This document shows, one piece after another, positions 43,980-53,298 of a stretch of 64,000 nucleotides of DNA; within the stretch, counting starts at the first letter, position 1; every line of letters starts with the position of its first letter. The stretch is from positions 558,001 to 622,000 of the forward strand of contig NZ_AP020335.1 in the NCBI RefSeq assembly GCF_013340845.1, given 5' to 3'. The stretch comes from Hydrogenovibrio marinus (GTDB lineage Bacteria > Pseudomonadota > Gammaproteobacteria > Thiomicrospirales > Thiomicrospiraceae). The notes beneath the pieces were generated by a model, which was not told the DNA's origin, made no database searches, and was given only the letters and a program-made list of their open reading frames with translations. Position numbers and translations under genes: made by a program.

Positions 43980-44384
43980 AATATAACTCCCTTATATTAA
44001 TAAATTCTAATATGTTATATTGGTCGGCATTCTTATTATGCGTGTTCCGAATTGTAGTGACTATTACTCTTGGTTGGTATTCAAAAGATTTTATTTATGC
44101 AGGCATAAAATATTTTATAAGGGAGTGATTGGTAGCTGTTGATTGTCTATATCTTATTGTTTTTAAAGTGGTTGTTTGATTTTTTGTTTAGGGAAGAATT
44201 TTGCTTTTTAGGCCAAAACCATGGCTGTTAGCGATGAAATTAATGATGATTTTTGCAAATAAATGTTTGAGTTCAGTTCGAATCGGCAAAATTCAAGAGG
44301 CTTAACCTGCTTGTAATTAGTAGAAATTATCGCTAGTCTAGCGGGTAATTTATAGCCTTTAAAAGGTGGGTTTGAGGAGAGCGC
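43980..44384. other. Divergent non-coding region between the oxidase operon and the AddB-like gene
   Basis: About 400 AT-rich bases without a supportable gene. It should hold the promoters of both divergent units. One clear element is a 20-base palindrome close to the oxidase start, listed separately. Confidence 0.6.
43994..44013. promoter_or_regulatory. AT-rich palindrome before the sulfide/oxidase operon
   Basis: ATATTAATAAATTCTAATAT: the arms ATATTA (43994-43999) and TAATAT (44008-44013) are separated by eight bases, 15 bases before the oxidase ATG. The layout suits a dimeric repressor such as an ArsR-type sulfide or metal sensor, but no such gene is in the window. Confidence 0.4.
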
Positions 44385-47291
44385 TTGAATACCCAAGGAA
44401 ATACATCGACAGCCACTTTACATCTGACCGTCAACAGTCGTTTGACGCAGTTCCTAAAGTCAGAGTTCATGCTGCAACAAGCCAAACAGGAAAGTGCTCA
44501 AGTCATTGCGACACCTCAAGTCATGACTTGGGGCCAATGGTGGGATGGTTGGCAACAGGCACAATTACTCCGCGGAGTATTGCCGCTTGAAAACTTGCCG
44601 GAAAAAATCCTGTCTGATTTTGAAGCGCAATCCATTTGGCAAGCGTTGCTTGACGAAGCCTGTGAGGCGGATGACTTGCTGCTATTGAACCCCGCACAAA
44701 CCGCAAAGCAGCTTTACCAAGCTTGGCAGTATGACAGTGAATACTTAAGCGGGCAGCGCGGGGGCAGTATTTTTCAAGGTCAGTACCTTACCGAAGAAAC
44801 ACAACTCTATTTGCGTTTGAAAGCGCGTTATCAACAGTTGATGGATAAGGCGAATCTGTGGGACGCTTCTTTACTGATGCAGCAACGTTTGCAATGGTTT
44901 CATGACTTGGATGATAGTCAGTTGGTGGTGCAGTTGCACGGTTTTGATGATCTGACGCCCTACATGAAAAGCTGGATTCAAACCGTTGAAGCAAGAGGCG
45001 GTCGGGTTGCGTTGGTGCAGCCAGAGACCTCGAGTGATTCTGTTCAACAATGGTATGTTGCATCCGATGAGTCGGATGAAGCCAAGCAAGCAGCACTCTG
45101 GGCTTACCAAAGTTATAAGGTCTTGTCAGCACAAACAAAGATTCCCCCTAGAATTGCGATTGTAGCGCCGGATATTTCCGAGGTTGAAGCATCACTGACC
45201 TGGGCACTCGATGAACAGTTGTTTTTGCATGAATCTCAACCGCTTAAGTTATTTCAGGCTCAGGCAAAACCTTCACCTTTTTATAACGTTTCGTTGGGGA
45301 AACCTTTGGTGGAGGTACCGCTAGTCAAAAACGCTTTGAGAGTGTTGGACTTTGCTATCAGCCATTCCAACAAGGGCGGTGAGGCGGCAAAGTTTACCTA
45401 TAACCAAGTCTCAGAGTGGCTGGTTTCGCCTTATACCCCTGGTGATTTTATTCGACGTCAGGCGCTTGATTTCAGCCTGAGAGGTTGGCAATGGGCAGAG
45501 CTGTCGATAGCGGGGTTACTGGCTGCGTTCAAAAAGGTCAGAGATGAAGCTGCGGAAGAAAACGGCCTTAGATTGTCCGCAAAACCGCCCAAAGCCTTGA
45601 TGGATAGCCTGTATGCTCTGACCCAACCTGGCAGATTTTTGAATGAGAAAGGCGGCAAAAGCTTAACGGCTCATGCCTTTTACCAAGCCGCATTGGATGT
45701 GTTGGAAAACAGCGGTTGGGCAAACTCCGGTGTTGGGGGCGCATTGAATAGCGTCGAGTTCCAGCAGAAGCAGGCGTTGTTAAAAGCCTTGCTACAGTTT
45801 TCTCAGCAATGGGTGATAACGGGTAATGTTCAAGCAGGTAACGAAGCGTCACACATGAAGTCGCTCACGGCGGTGGAATGGTTGGGCAAATTTCGTCAGT
45901 TTGTCGGTGAGCAATTGCATCAGCCAGAGTCCGTCAGTGGCGCACCGATTCAAATTATGGGGATGCTAGAGGCAGGGGGGCAAAGTTTTGACGCCCTTTG
46001 GGTGATGGAGATGACTGCCAATGCTTGGCCAAGAGAAGCCAGACCGAATCCGTTTTTACCAATGGCTTTGCAACGCGAGCACCAGTTGCCGCGTGCCGAT
46101 GTCGGTCGAGAGCTACACTATGCGCGAGCGCTGACCGAACGTTTAGCCGGTTCCGCACGACAAGTGGTTTGGTCTTATGCGAAACAGACTCAAGGGCAGT
46201 TGAACCTTATCAGTCCGTTGATAGACAAAAAAGAACGAGTTACGGCAAATGCCTATGCTCCACAAGGCTATCAAACTTTGGCAGAAAACCTGTTTAACCA
46301 AAGGCAAGCGATGGAGTGGGTTGAGGATGCCAAAGCACCAGAGGTGCCTTTGGGTGACAAAGTGCCGGGTGGTTCCGCCATTCTCACCGCACAGAGCAAA
46401 TGTCCGTTGATGGCGTTTTTCGATTATCGTCTGGGCGCCAAATATCAACTGGAAACGGTTGAGCCGGGATTGCGTAGCAATCATCTCGGAACCCTGGTGC
46501 ATTTGGTGCTGGAAAACTTCTGGCAAGAAGTGAAGACACAAAAACGTCTGCTGGCGATGGATGAACCTGCGCTCAAACAGAAAATAGACTTGCTGCTGGA
46601 TGAGGCGATGTCAGCGATGAGTCAACATTTCAATGCGCACTATCTGGCGCTTGAGAAAAAACGTATCGGCTTGTTGTTGATGGATTGGTTGGCACTTGAA
46701 AAACAGCGACCTGCGTTTGAGTTGTTGGCGTCCGAGCAAGATATTGAACTGGACTTGGCGGGTTTGAAGCTATCTATCAAAATCGACCGAATTGACCGCA
46801 TGGCTGATGACGAACAGGCGCTCATCGTACTCGACTATAAAACCGGTAAAGCCAGTTTGGGTGATTTGATGAAAATGCCGCTCAAAGCACCGCAACTCGC
46901 TGTTTACCTCCATGCATTTAAGGGCGAAACATCTACAGTGAAAGGCTTGGGTTACGGCATGATTCACAGCGATACCGGCATTGATTTCTCTGTGGTGGCA
47001 GAAAGTGAAGAGTTTCTTCCAGACCTTTATAAAAATAAACAGGCCAACAACTTTGCCAAATTGTCAGCGAAAGAAGGGGGCGATTACGATGGCGCAAGTT
47101 GGGATGATTTTATCAATCACTTAAAGCAGGCAGTCTGGCAGTTGGCGGAAGAAGTGCAGCAGGGCAGAGCCGATTTGCGTTATGAAAAGGTGGATGATCT
47201 GCAGTACGCTGCCAGTTTGTTGGCATTGCGCCTGCCGGAAGCCAAGCGTTTTCTGGTAGAAACTGAGGAAGAGTCCGAGGCGGTTTCTTAA
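44385..47291 (+). CDS. AddB-like PD-(D/E)XK nuclease, DNA-repair protein
   Basis: A 968-residue cytoplasmic protein with a degenerate helicase-like body and a C-terminal RecB-type nuclease. The nuclease motifs are HLGTLVHLVLENFW (near residue 700) and ALIVLDYKTGKASLGD (D and K catalytic pair, near 825). The N-terminus (HLTVNSRLTQFLKSEFML) replaces a usual Walker A, as in AddB-type subunits. It belongs with the gammaproteobacterial 'probable DNA repair protein' group found beside RecB-like helicases. The TTG at 44385 has GGAGAG just upstream. The presumed partner lies 2.4 kb downstream. It contains one dispersed 18-bp motif. Confidence 0.82.
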   Translation: MNTQGNTSTATLHLTVNSRLTQFLKSEFMLQQAKQESAQVIATPQVMTWGQWWDGWQQAQLLRGVLPLENLPEKILSDFEAQSIWQALLDEACEADDLLLLNPAQTAKQLYQAWQYDSEYLSGQRGGSIFQGQYLTEETQLYLRLKARYQQLMDKANLWDASLLMQQRLQWFHDLDDSQLVVQLHGFDDLTPYMKSWIQTVEARGGRVALVQPETSSDSVQQWYVASDESDEAKQAALWAYQSYKVLSAQTKIPPRIAIVAPDISEVEASLTWALDEQLFLHESQPLKLFQAQAKPSPFYNVSLGKPLVEVPLVKNALRVLDFAISHSNKGGEAAKFTYNQVSEWLVSPYTPGDFIRRQALDFSLRGWQWAELSIAGLLAAFKKVRDEAAEENGLRLSAKPPKALMDSLYALTQPGRFLNEKGGKSLTAHAFYQAALDVLENSGWANSGVGGALNSVEFQQKQALLKALLQFSQQWVITGNVQAGNEASHMKSLTAVEWLGKFRQFVGEQLHQPESVSGAPIQIMGMLEAGGQSFDALWVMEMTANAWPREARPNPFLPMALQREHQLPRADVGRELHYARALTERLAGSARQVVWSYAKQTQGQLNLISPLIDKKERVTANAYAPQGYQTLAENLFNQRQAMEWVEDAKAPEVPLGDKVPGGSAILTAQSKCPLMAFFDYRLGAKYQLETVEPGLRSNHLGTLVHLVLENFWQEVKTQKRLLAMDEPALKQKIDLLLDEAMSAMSQHFNAHYLALEKKRIGLLLMDWLALEKQRPAFELLASEQDIELDLAGLKLSIKIDRIDRMADDEQALIVLDYKTGKASLGDLMKMPLKAPQLAVYLHAFKGETSTVKGLGYGMIHSDTGIDFSVVAESEEFLPDLYKNKQANNFAKLSAKEGGDYDGASWDDFINHLKQAVWQLAEEVQQGRADLRYEKVDDLQYAASLLALRLPEAKRFLVETEEESEAVS
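45622..45639 (+). repeat. Dispersed 18-bp motif, copy 6 (inside a gene)
   Basis: CCCAACCTGGCAGATTTT, exact consensus match, inside the AddB-like gene and translated in the sense Thr-Gln-Pro-Gly-Arg-Phe. Confidence 0.85.
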
Positions 47292-47442
47292 GTGCCATTG
47301 TCTCTGGCGGTAGGTTTTTGAATAATCAGTAAAAATGGCAGTCATTTTTATCAATGATGACTATAATAAAACGCATAAGAGATGACTCCAAAGTTTAAAA
47401 GATGCGAGTCCTCAATCTGGGTTCTAAATAAAAGAGAATGCT

Positions 47443-48549
47443 TTGAGTTCACAAAACGCCGCCCTTTACGAAGTGTATTACCAAGACTCGCCGGACAGTC
47501 CGGCTGATAAGGATATTGTCTTTTCGATTGAAGAGGCGCAAGAGTCGGTATTGGGTTTCTACAACGATTGCATCCAAAAATACCTGTCAGGTGATGTGGA
47601 ACCTCTTAAGTCTTACGACGAGGTGGCTTTGCTGCAAAACCAATATGCCAGACAGTTAAAAGGTAAGGCTTGGTTTGTTGCAGTACAAGAAGACAAGATG
47701 CTGGAAATCGAGTCGGACGGTATTGACGATATTTTCGGTGAAGAACTCGATTTCAGTGAAAAACTGCCTTCTGTTGATGAGTTGGATACGATTTTCGATA
47801 CTATCAGTGACCAATTCTTTATCCGGTTGACGACGAACCTCAAACGCAATTTGGAAAATAGACGAGTCTTTTTGAAAGACAGTGAAATCCACCAAATTGT
47901 CTCTGATGCCTTATGGCATCAAGTGACGGATGCCTTCCTGATCTCCCGTCAAGATAAAGATATTCAAGCAGATGCCGTTGCAGCACCGGAAGTTTTTTTG
48001 GTAATGGTTAAAAATGACGATGCGGCAGTCTACTTCGGCACAGAGTACATTGATGCTGCCGATCAGTCCAATGACGATGATTTACAAGTGATTGTCGATA
48101 CTGCGCAGATGTTGGCGGAGAAATATGAAACCACTATTCGCACTCATCAGTTTGAGGGTATGGTTGAAGGTTGGAACTGGACAAAGATTGAAAGTATTCT
48201 GAAAGCTGGCGGTATCATGCCTGCGGAAAAGCCCAATTTACTGAGGGTGTTGCAGGATATTGAGTCTTTACGCTTGTCTGTCAATGCGCATGCGACTGTC
48301 GATAGTTTTGAGTATCACATGGATGCGTTTGATGCTTATGTCTTTTGCGGCGATGATACGAAGGAAGTATTGACCATTAACATCAACCATCAGTTTCAAC
48401 AAGATCAGATTCATTTGACTGTGGAAGATGTGGTCAAAGCGATTGAAATCGAACCAAACCGTTGGGTTTGCGGAGATTTACTCTCAACAGAGGTGATTGT
48501 TAACCCTCGGAAGTATTTCAACACCTCCATTCAAAACTTGGTACGTTAA
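47443..48549 (+). CDS. Hypothetical acidic cytoplasmic protein
   Basis: A 368-residue protein I do not recognise. It has no signal peptide or membrane segment and is strongly acidic, with runs such as ESDGIDDIFGEELDFSE. The sequence suggests an alpha/beta protein, with strand-like segments EVFLVMVKNDDAAVYFGTEYI and AYVFCGDDTKEVLTINI. The start appears to be TTG at 47443 with AAGAG six bases upstream; the nearby ATG at 47438 meets a stop two codons later. It lies between the AddB-like gene and a convergent HDOD gene. A link to DNA repair is only positional. Confidence 0.65.
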   Translation: MSSQNAALYEVYYQDSPDSPADKDIVFSIEEAQESVLGFYNDCIQKYLSGDVEPLKSYDEVALLQNQYARQLKGKAWFVAVQEDKMLEIESDGIDDIFGEELDFSEKLPSVDELDTIFDTISDQFFIRLTTNLKRNLENRRVFLKDSEIHQIVSDALWHQVTDAFLISRQDKDIQADAVAAPEVFLVMVKNDDAAVYFGTEYIDAADQSNDDDLQVIVDTAQMLAEKYETTIRTHQFEGMVEGWNWTKIESILKAGGIMPAEKPNLLRVLQDIESLRLSVNAHATVDSFEYHMDAFDAYVFCGDDTKEVLTININHQFQQDQIHLTVEDVVKAIEIEPNRWVCGDLLSTEVIVNPRKYFNTSIQNLVR

Positions 48550-48584
48550 GCCTGCGATAAGATTCTTTGTCCGGTTTATCCAGC

Positions 48585-49409
48585 TTAGGCAAGCGTTTGG
48601 CGAAGTTCACTCATTTGTTCGTCACTAAGTTCCAGTGCCAGTTGCGTGCGCTCAATCATATCTTTCAGTTCCGGCGTCATGTAAACCTTAAATACTTGCT
48701 CACTGACTAGGCCGTTTGCTAGTTGCACCAATGCCACCAGGTTTTTCAGTTCCGGGTTGCGGATGGTTTCAAGGTTCGGTTCATGATGCAGAATCATGGT
48801 CTTTTTGAAAGGTGTATCCAGTTCCCATTCTTCCGCGACCAGAACGCCCACTAAACCATGAGTGGTGCGGTAAGTTTCCAGCTCGGCACTGTTGCTTGAG
48901 AAGGGGGATGACAGGCTTTTGGCGAAAATCGTTTCGTAATGGCTGTCCAGTTTGGTCATCATGATTGCGCCGATATTGTGGAACAGACCTAACAAATAAG
49001 CTTCATCGCCAGTGGTAATACCTGTTGCCTTGGCGATCTCCGCGCAGGCTTCAGCGACTTTGACACTGTGCTTGATGAGTTGAGGATGGCCGAAATTTTC
49101 CATGCCCAGTTTCAATGAAATGGCGGTAACCAAGTTTCTTAAGCGTCGGATGCCCAGAATGTCGATGGCATCGTGAATAGTGTGAATGACGCGAAAACTA
49201 TTGCCATGCATTGAAGGCAGGTTGGCAGCCTGTACGATCTCACCCGCCAGAATGGCATTTTGACCGATGATGTTAGCCATTTCTTGTGGGTTAGGAAATT
49301 CTTGTGCGGCAAGCAGCTGTCTGAGCTTAAGGACTTCACGCGGAATAGAAATTTTCTCAGTCTTGTTCAAGAGTACACGTGCTTGAGTCAGTTGGTCTTT
49401 TAATTCCAT
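48585..49409 (-). CDS. HDOD-domain protein
   Basis: A 274-residue single-domain protein of the HDOD family, an HD-like helical domain without the catalytic HD pair. It starts IPREVLKLRQLLAAQEFPNPQEMANIIGQNAILAGEIVQAANLP and continues with IHDAIDILGIRRLRNLVTAISLKLGM and EAYLLGLFHNIGAIMM. Such proteins are linked to signalling and stress responses, with no known enzymatic activity. It converges with the preceding hypothetical gene and is divergent from the AddA-like gene. Confidence 0.88.
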   Translation of the reverse strand: MELKDQLTQARVLLNKTEKISIPREVLKLRQLLAAQEFPNPQEMANIIGQNAILAGEIVQAANLPSMHGNSFRVIHTIHDAIDILGIRRLRNLVTAISLKLGMENFGHPQLIKHSVKVAEACAEIAKATGITTGDEAYLLGLFHNIGAIMMTKLDSHYETIFAKSLSSPFSSNSAELETYRTTHGLVGVLVAEEWELDTPFKKTMILHHEPNLETIRNPELKNLVALVQLANGLVSEQVFKVYMTPELKDMIERTQLALELSDEQMSELRQTLA

Positions 49410-49683
49410 TGATTTCCTTTCCCACTTCGGTCAAATGACTGAAGATTTTTTACTGTAGTACGTTCTAAATTACACTAATTCCGAATTGTTTTTTTATTAT
49501 TAAACATCTACTCGGACACGCTTTTACTGATATGTTCTACTGCCGAGTTTGTTATGATGTTTGTCGGTAATCGGTGCTCGAAATCTTACGGGCAAAATTT
49601 GTCGATTGGTCAGTCATTTACCCTTGAAATGCCTGAGTTAATGAAAACGACACAGCAACCGATTATAGTCAAATTTATTCAAA

Positions 49684-52600
49684 ATGGGTATTTTTACGAT
49701 AGAGATGGCGGTTTTCCAAGAGTTACAACAAAGTTTGCAGGTTGATACCAGTCTGGAAGACGGTCAGGCGCGTTTTGACGCCATTCATCCGCATCAATCT
49801 TTTATCGTTCAAGCCCCAGCAGGTTCCGGCAAAACGGCCTTGCTGACACAACGTTTTCTTTCGCTATTGACACAGGTCGAGTTTCCCGAACAGATTGTTG
49901 CTATGACCTTTACCAAGAAAGCACAATCTGAAATGCAGGAGCGTATTTACCATGCGTTGACTTCGGTACTCACGTCTCTCAAACCCGATGCCGGTATTTA
50001 CGAAACCAATACTTGGCTGCTGGCAAAGGCCGCATTGGATAACAGTGAAAAGCAAGGCTGGCAGTTGCTCGACAACCCGCAGCGCTTACGTATCCGAACA
50101 TTGGACTCCATGAATTCCTCTCTGGTGCAACAGATGCCGTTGCTTTCGCGGTTTGGCGCCAGTGCCTCGGTGATTGAAAATCCAGAACCTTTGTATCGTG
50201 AGGCGGTCCGTGAAGCGCTGAACAATCCGGATATCGCCGAGAGCAGTGCAACCCTGCTGGAAAAGGTCAATGGCAATTTATCTCGTGCCGAAAATCTACT
50301 GATTTCCATGTTGAGAAAGCGTGACCAGTGGATGCCTCTGTTGAGCCGATTGTCCGGTGTCGCGGATAAGGAAGTGTTCGATAAAGGACTGGAGCAGTTG
50401 GTGAATGCCGAATTTGCAACTTGTCACCAGCAATTAAAACTAGTCTTTCCGTTTTTGGAAAAAGCCTGTTCCACTTTGTTAGCGGTCGCGCCGGAAAATC
50501 GCCCTCAAGCCACCGATTGGTCATTGTTGCAGGATTTGAAAGTCGACCAAAATCTACCAGGTTGGGGTGGCTATGCCGCGTGGAAACAATTGGCAAATGC
50601 CTTGTTGACCAATTCAGGAACCATTCGTTCGCGTTTGACTAAAGCAGAAGGATTCCCGCCGAGCAAAATCGCGGAAGAAAAACAGCTTAAAGACGATATG
50701 TCGGAAGTGTTGTCAGAGTTGTCAGCGCGTAATGGCGATGACAGTATTGCTTCTGCACTTAATTTGATTCGCAGTCTGCCGGATGCTCGTTATACCGATG
50801 AACAATGGTTGGGTGTCGTCAACCTGATGTCATTGTTGAAAACCTGCGCGGCTTATCTGAAGCTGGCATTTGCCCGTGCCGGGCAGACCGATTTCATCGA
50901 AGTCGCGCAGGCGGCGTCTGATGCTTTGGGGGAAGAGGATCAGCCGACCGACTTGGCGCAACGCTTGGATTACCAAATCAAACACCTGCTGATTGATGAG
51001 TTTCAAGATACTTCGGTCAGCCAATTCAGTTTATTGAAAAAGTTGGTCGCTGGCTGGCAGCCTGATGAGGATAGAACCTTATTTATCGTGGGTGACCCGA
51101 TGCAGTCCATCTACCGCTTCCGGGAAGCGGAGGTCGGTAACTTCCTGGAAGTGTGGCAAGGTTCTTTGGGAGCGGTGACGCTATCATGCAAAAATCTGAC
51201 GGTTAACTTCCGCTCCGATGCCGCGATTGTCGAATGGGTGAATGAGACTTTTCCGCAAGTGTTGCCGCAGCAAAATGAAATTGAACGCGGCGCGGTAACT
51301 TACAGCGCCTCTACGGCCAAGAAAGCTTCGGATGCCGATAGTCAGGTTCAGGTACATTGGGCATTTAACCGGACACCTGCCGAAGAAGTCGAGCAGATTG
51401 TTGCGTTGATTCAACAGCGTTTACCTCAAATGAAACCGGGCGAAACCATCGGTATTTTGGGGCGTTCGCGTGGTCATTTAATGCCAATTGCCAATGCCCT
51501 GAAGCAACAAGCCGTCGCTTTCCGTGCGGTTGAATTGGAAGCGTTGAATGAGCGTCAGGAAATTCAGGATGCGCAAGCACTGGCCCGAGCATTATTACAC
51601 TTGTCGGATCGCCCGGCTTGGCTGGCGTTGATGCGCACGGCAGCCATTGGGTTGAGCTTGGCAGATTTGTATGCCTTATTTGGTAACCCTAAAACCTTCA
51701 GAAAACCTGTCTTGCAACAGCTTGTGGAGGGCATGTCGGAGACTTTGTCTCCTGAAGGTAAGGCTAGGTTGGAAGCAGCATTGCCGGTTTTAAATCGAGC
51801 GGTTTCACAGATAGGACACTTGCCTTGGTCGAGATTGATTAAGGAAACCTGGCTGGCGTTGGGGTTGGCAGAGACGATTGAGTCTGCGGTAGCACTGGAA
51901 AATCTTGATGCCTACTGGCAAATGTTGGAAAGTTTGGAGCAAGACAGAACCGATGTGTTGGATTTCGCTAAGCTCGAAGAAACGATGGAAAAGCTGTTTG
52001 CCTTGCCGGACGCTTCAGTGGAAAGCCAGCAAATCGAATTGATGACCATGCATAAATCCAAAGGGTTGGAGTTCGATACGGTGATTTTACCGGGGCTTGG
52101 TAAGAAGCCACGAGGTGATGATAAGCCGCTACTAAGCTGGTTGAACTTCAAGAGTGAACATGCTGATTATCTGGTAATGGCGCCATTGGATCAGAAGGGG
52201 CAGGGTTCGTCGGAGTTGGTGGGCTTTATCCAAAAATTTGAAGCGGAAAAGCAAGAATATGAATCGGGTCGCTTGCTCTATGTGGCGACCACACGAGCCA
52301 AAAAACAATTGCATTTGTTTGGCAGCGTGACCGTCACCGAAAAAAACTTGGATGCCATTGCTGAAGGCAAAAAGGCTTTGGAGCCGACCAAGAAATCGTT
52401 GCTGGAAACGCTGTGGAAGAGTGAAGCAAAGACCTTTGATGCGTTGCTCAAAGATTATGAGTTCAAGTCTAATGAAGAGGAAGTTGAGCAGCTTATACCA
52501 CCAGTCAGTCGCATGCCACTTGAGGCGATCCAGCTTCAAAGGCACTGGTGGAATGAACGGCTTGAGTCGGAAGTGTCGCTCAAGTTAGATAAGGTGTCAG

Positions 52601-53262
52601 ACATTGATGCCGAATTGAACTCTTATGATGCGATGTCAGAAGAAGATGCACTGATGATTACCTCAATTGGTAATCTGGTGCACGGCGTACTGGAACAGTG
52701 GGTGGAAGCTGGCTTTTTGCAACAAGAGGATGCGGCGTCCAAACTGCAGCAGCAAAGTGGTTATTTCCGCTACTGGTTGCGTCAACAGGGCTTGACAGGT
52801 GACGCTTTGGAAAAAGCGTTGGAGAGAGTTCAAACATCATTGCAAAATGCCGCATATAACGAGAAGTTGCGTTGGGCACTGGACAAAAACTTAGCGGAAT
52901 CTGCCGCTGAGTTGGCGTTGAGTTCGTTTGATATGCATTTTTCTGAAGAAGATTTTGATGGCGAAGCCGATGATGAAGTGCCTGATGGCGAGTTGCGTTC
53001 TCAAAGCCATAATATGACGCAACACCATATCGTTGACCGCACCTTTGTTGATGATGCCGGCGTGCGTTGGATTGTCGATTACAAAACCAGTTATTGGCAT
53101 GAAGGTTCCGGTACAAGCAAGGCTGCATTTGTGAAAAGCAAGGTGGAGGAATATCGCCCGCAATTGCAAAGATATGGCGCTTTGTTTGCACAGCTGGAAC
53201 AGCGTCCTCAAAAGTATGTTTTGTATTTCACTTATTTGGATGAATGGGTCGAGTTGAATTAG
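49684..53262 (+). CDS. AddA/RecB-like UvrD-family helicase-nuclease
   Basis: A 1192-residue ATP-dependent DNA helicase with a C-terminal nuclease. Helicase motifs in order are I (QAPAGSGKTALLTQRFL, near residue 50), Ia (MTFTKKAQSEMQERI), II (LLIDEFQDTS), III (IVGDPMQSIYRFREAEV), IV-like (NFRSDAAIVEWVN), V (MTMHKSKGLEFDTVILPGL) and VI (LLYVATTRAKKQLHLF). The nuclease core has SIGNLVHGVLEQW and WIVDYKTSYW. Motifs look intact. The start at 49684 lacks a good ribosome site, and the ATG at 49705 is an alternative. With the AddB-like protein it probably processes double-strand ends. Confidence 0.88.
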   Translation: MGIFTIEMAVFQELQQSLQVDTSLEDGQARFDAIHPHQSFIVQAPAGSGKTALLTQRFLSLLTQVEFPEQIVAMTFTKKAQSEMQERIYHALTSVLTSLKPDAGIYETNTWLLAKAALDNSEKQGWQLLDNPQRLRIRTLDSMNSSLVQQMPLLSRFGASASVIENPEPLYREAVREALNNPDIAESSATLLEKVNGNLSRAENLLISMLRKRDQWMPLLSRLSGVADKEVFDKGLEQLVNAEFATCHQQLKLVFPFLEKACSTLLAVAPENRPQATDWSLLQDLKVDQNLPGWGGYAAWKQLANALLTNSGTIRSRLTKAEGFPPSKIAEEKQLKDDMSEVLSELSARNGDDSIASALNLIRSLPDARYTDEQWLGVVNLMSLLKTCAAYLKLAFARAGQTDFIEVAQAASDALGEEDQPTDLAQRLDYQIKHLLIDEFQDTSVSQFSLLKKLVAGWQPDEDRTLFIVGDPMQSIYRFREAEVGNFLEVWQGSLGAVTLSCKNLTVNFRSDAAIVEWVNETFPQVLPQQNEIERGAVTYSASTAKKASDADSQVQVHWAFNRTPAEEVEQIVALIQQRLPQMKPGETIGILGRSRGHLMPIANALKQQAVAFRAVELEALNERQEIQDAQALARALLHLSDRPAWLALMRTAAIGLSLADLYALFGNPKTFRKPVLQQLVEGMSETLSPEGKARLEAALPVLNRAVSQIGHLPWSRLIKETWLALGLAETIESAVALENLDAYWQMLESLEQDRTDVLDFAKLEETMEKLFALPDASVESQQIELMTMHKSKGLEFDTVILPGLGKKPRGDDKPLLSWLNFKSEHADYLVMAPLDQKGQGSSELVGFIQKFEAEKQEYESGRLLYVATTRAKKQLHLFGSVTVTEKNLDAIAEGKKALEPTKKSLLETLWKSEAKTFDALLKDYEFKSNEEEVEQLIPPVSRMPLEAIQLQRHWWNERLESEVSLKLDKVSDIDAELNSYDAMSEEDALMITSIGNLVHGVLEQWVEAGFLQQEDAASKLQQQSGYFRYWLRQQGLTGDALEKALERVQTSLQNAAYNEKLRWALDKNLAESAAELALSSFDMHFSEEDFDGEADDEVPDGELRSQSHNMTQHHIVDRTFVDDAGVRWIVDYKTSYWHEGSGTSKAAFVKSKVEEYRPQLQRYGALFAQLEQRPQKYVLYFTYLDEWVELN
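50549..50566 (-). repeat. Dispersed 18-bp motif, copy 7 (inside a gene)
   Basis: Reads CCCAACCTGGTAGATTTT on the minus strand, exact consensus match, inside the AddA-like gene where the other strand encodes Gln-Asn-Leu-Pro-Gly-Trp. Confidence 0.85.
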
Positions 53263-53298
53263 AACGACTCAGACTTTTAAAGATGGATAAATCGCACG

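Noticed and set aside
49554-49745. A 63-codon frame before the AddA-like gene
   Set aside because: It overlaps the AddA-like start in another frame, has no recognisable feature, and its C-terminal part is a frame shadow of that gene.
44385-53262. Treating the two nuclease proteins as RecB and RecC of a RecBCD complex
   Set aside because: No RecD is present, and the first protein ends in its own PD-(D/E)XK nuclease, which fits an AddB-like subunit better than RecC.
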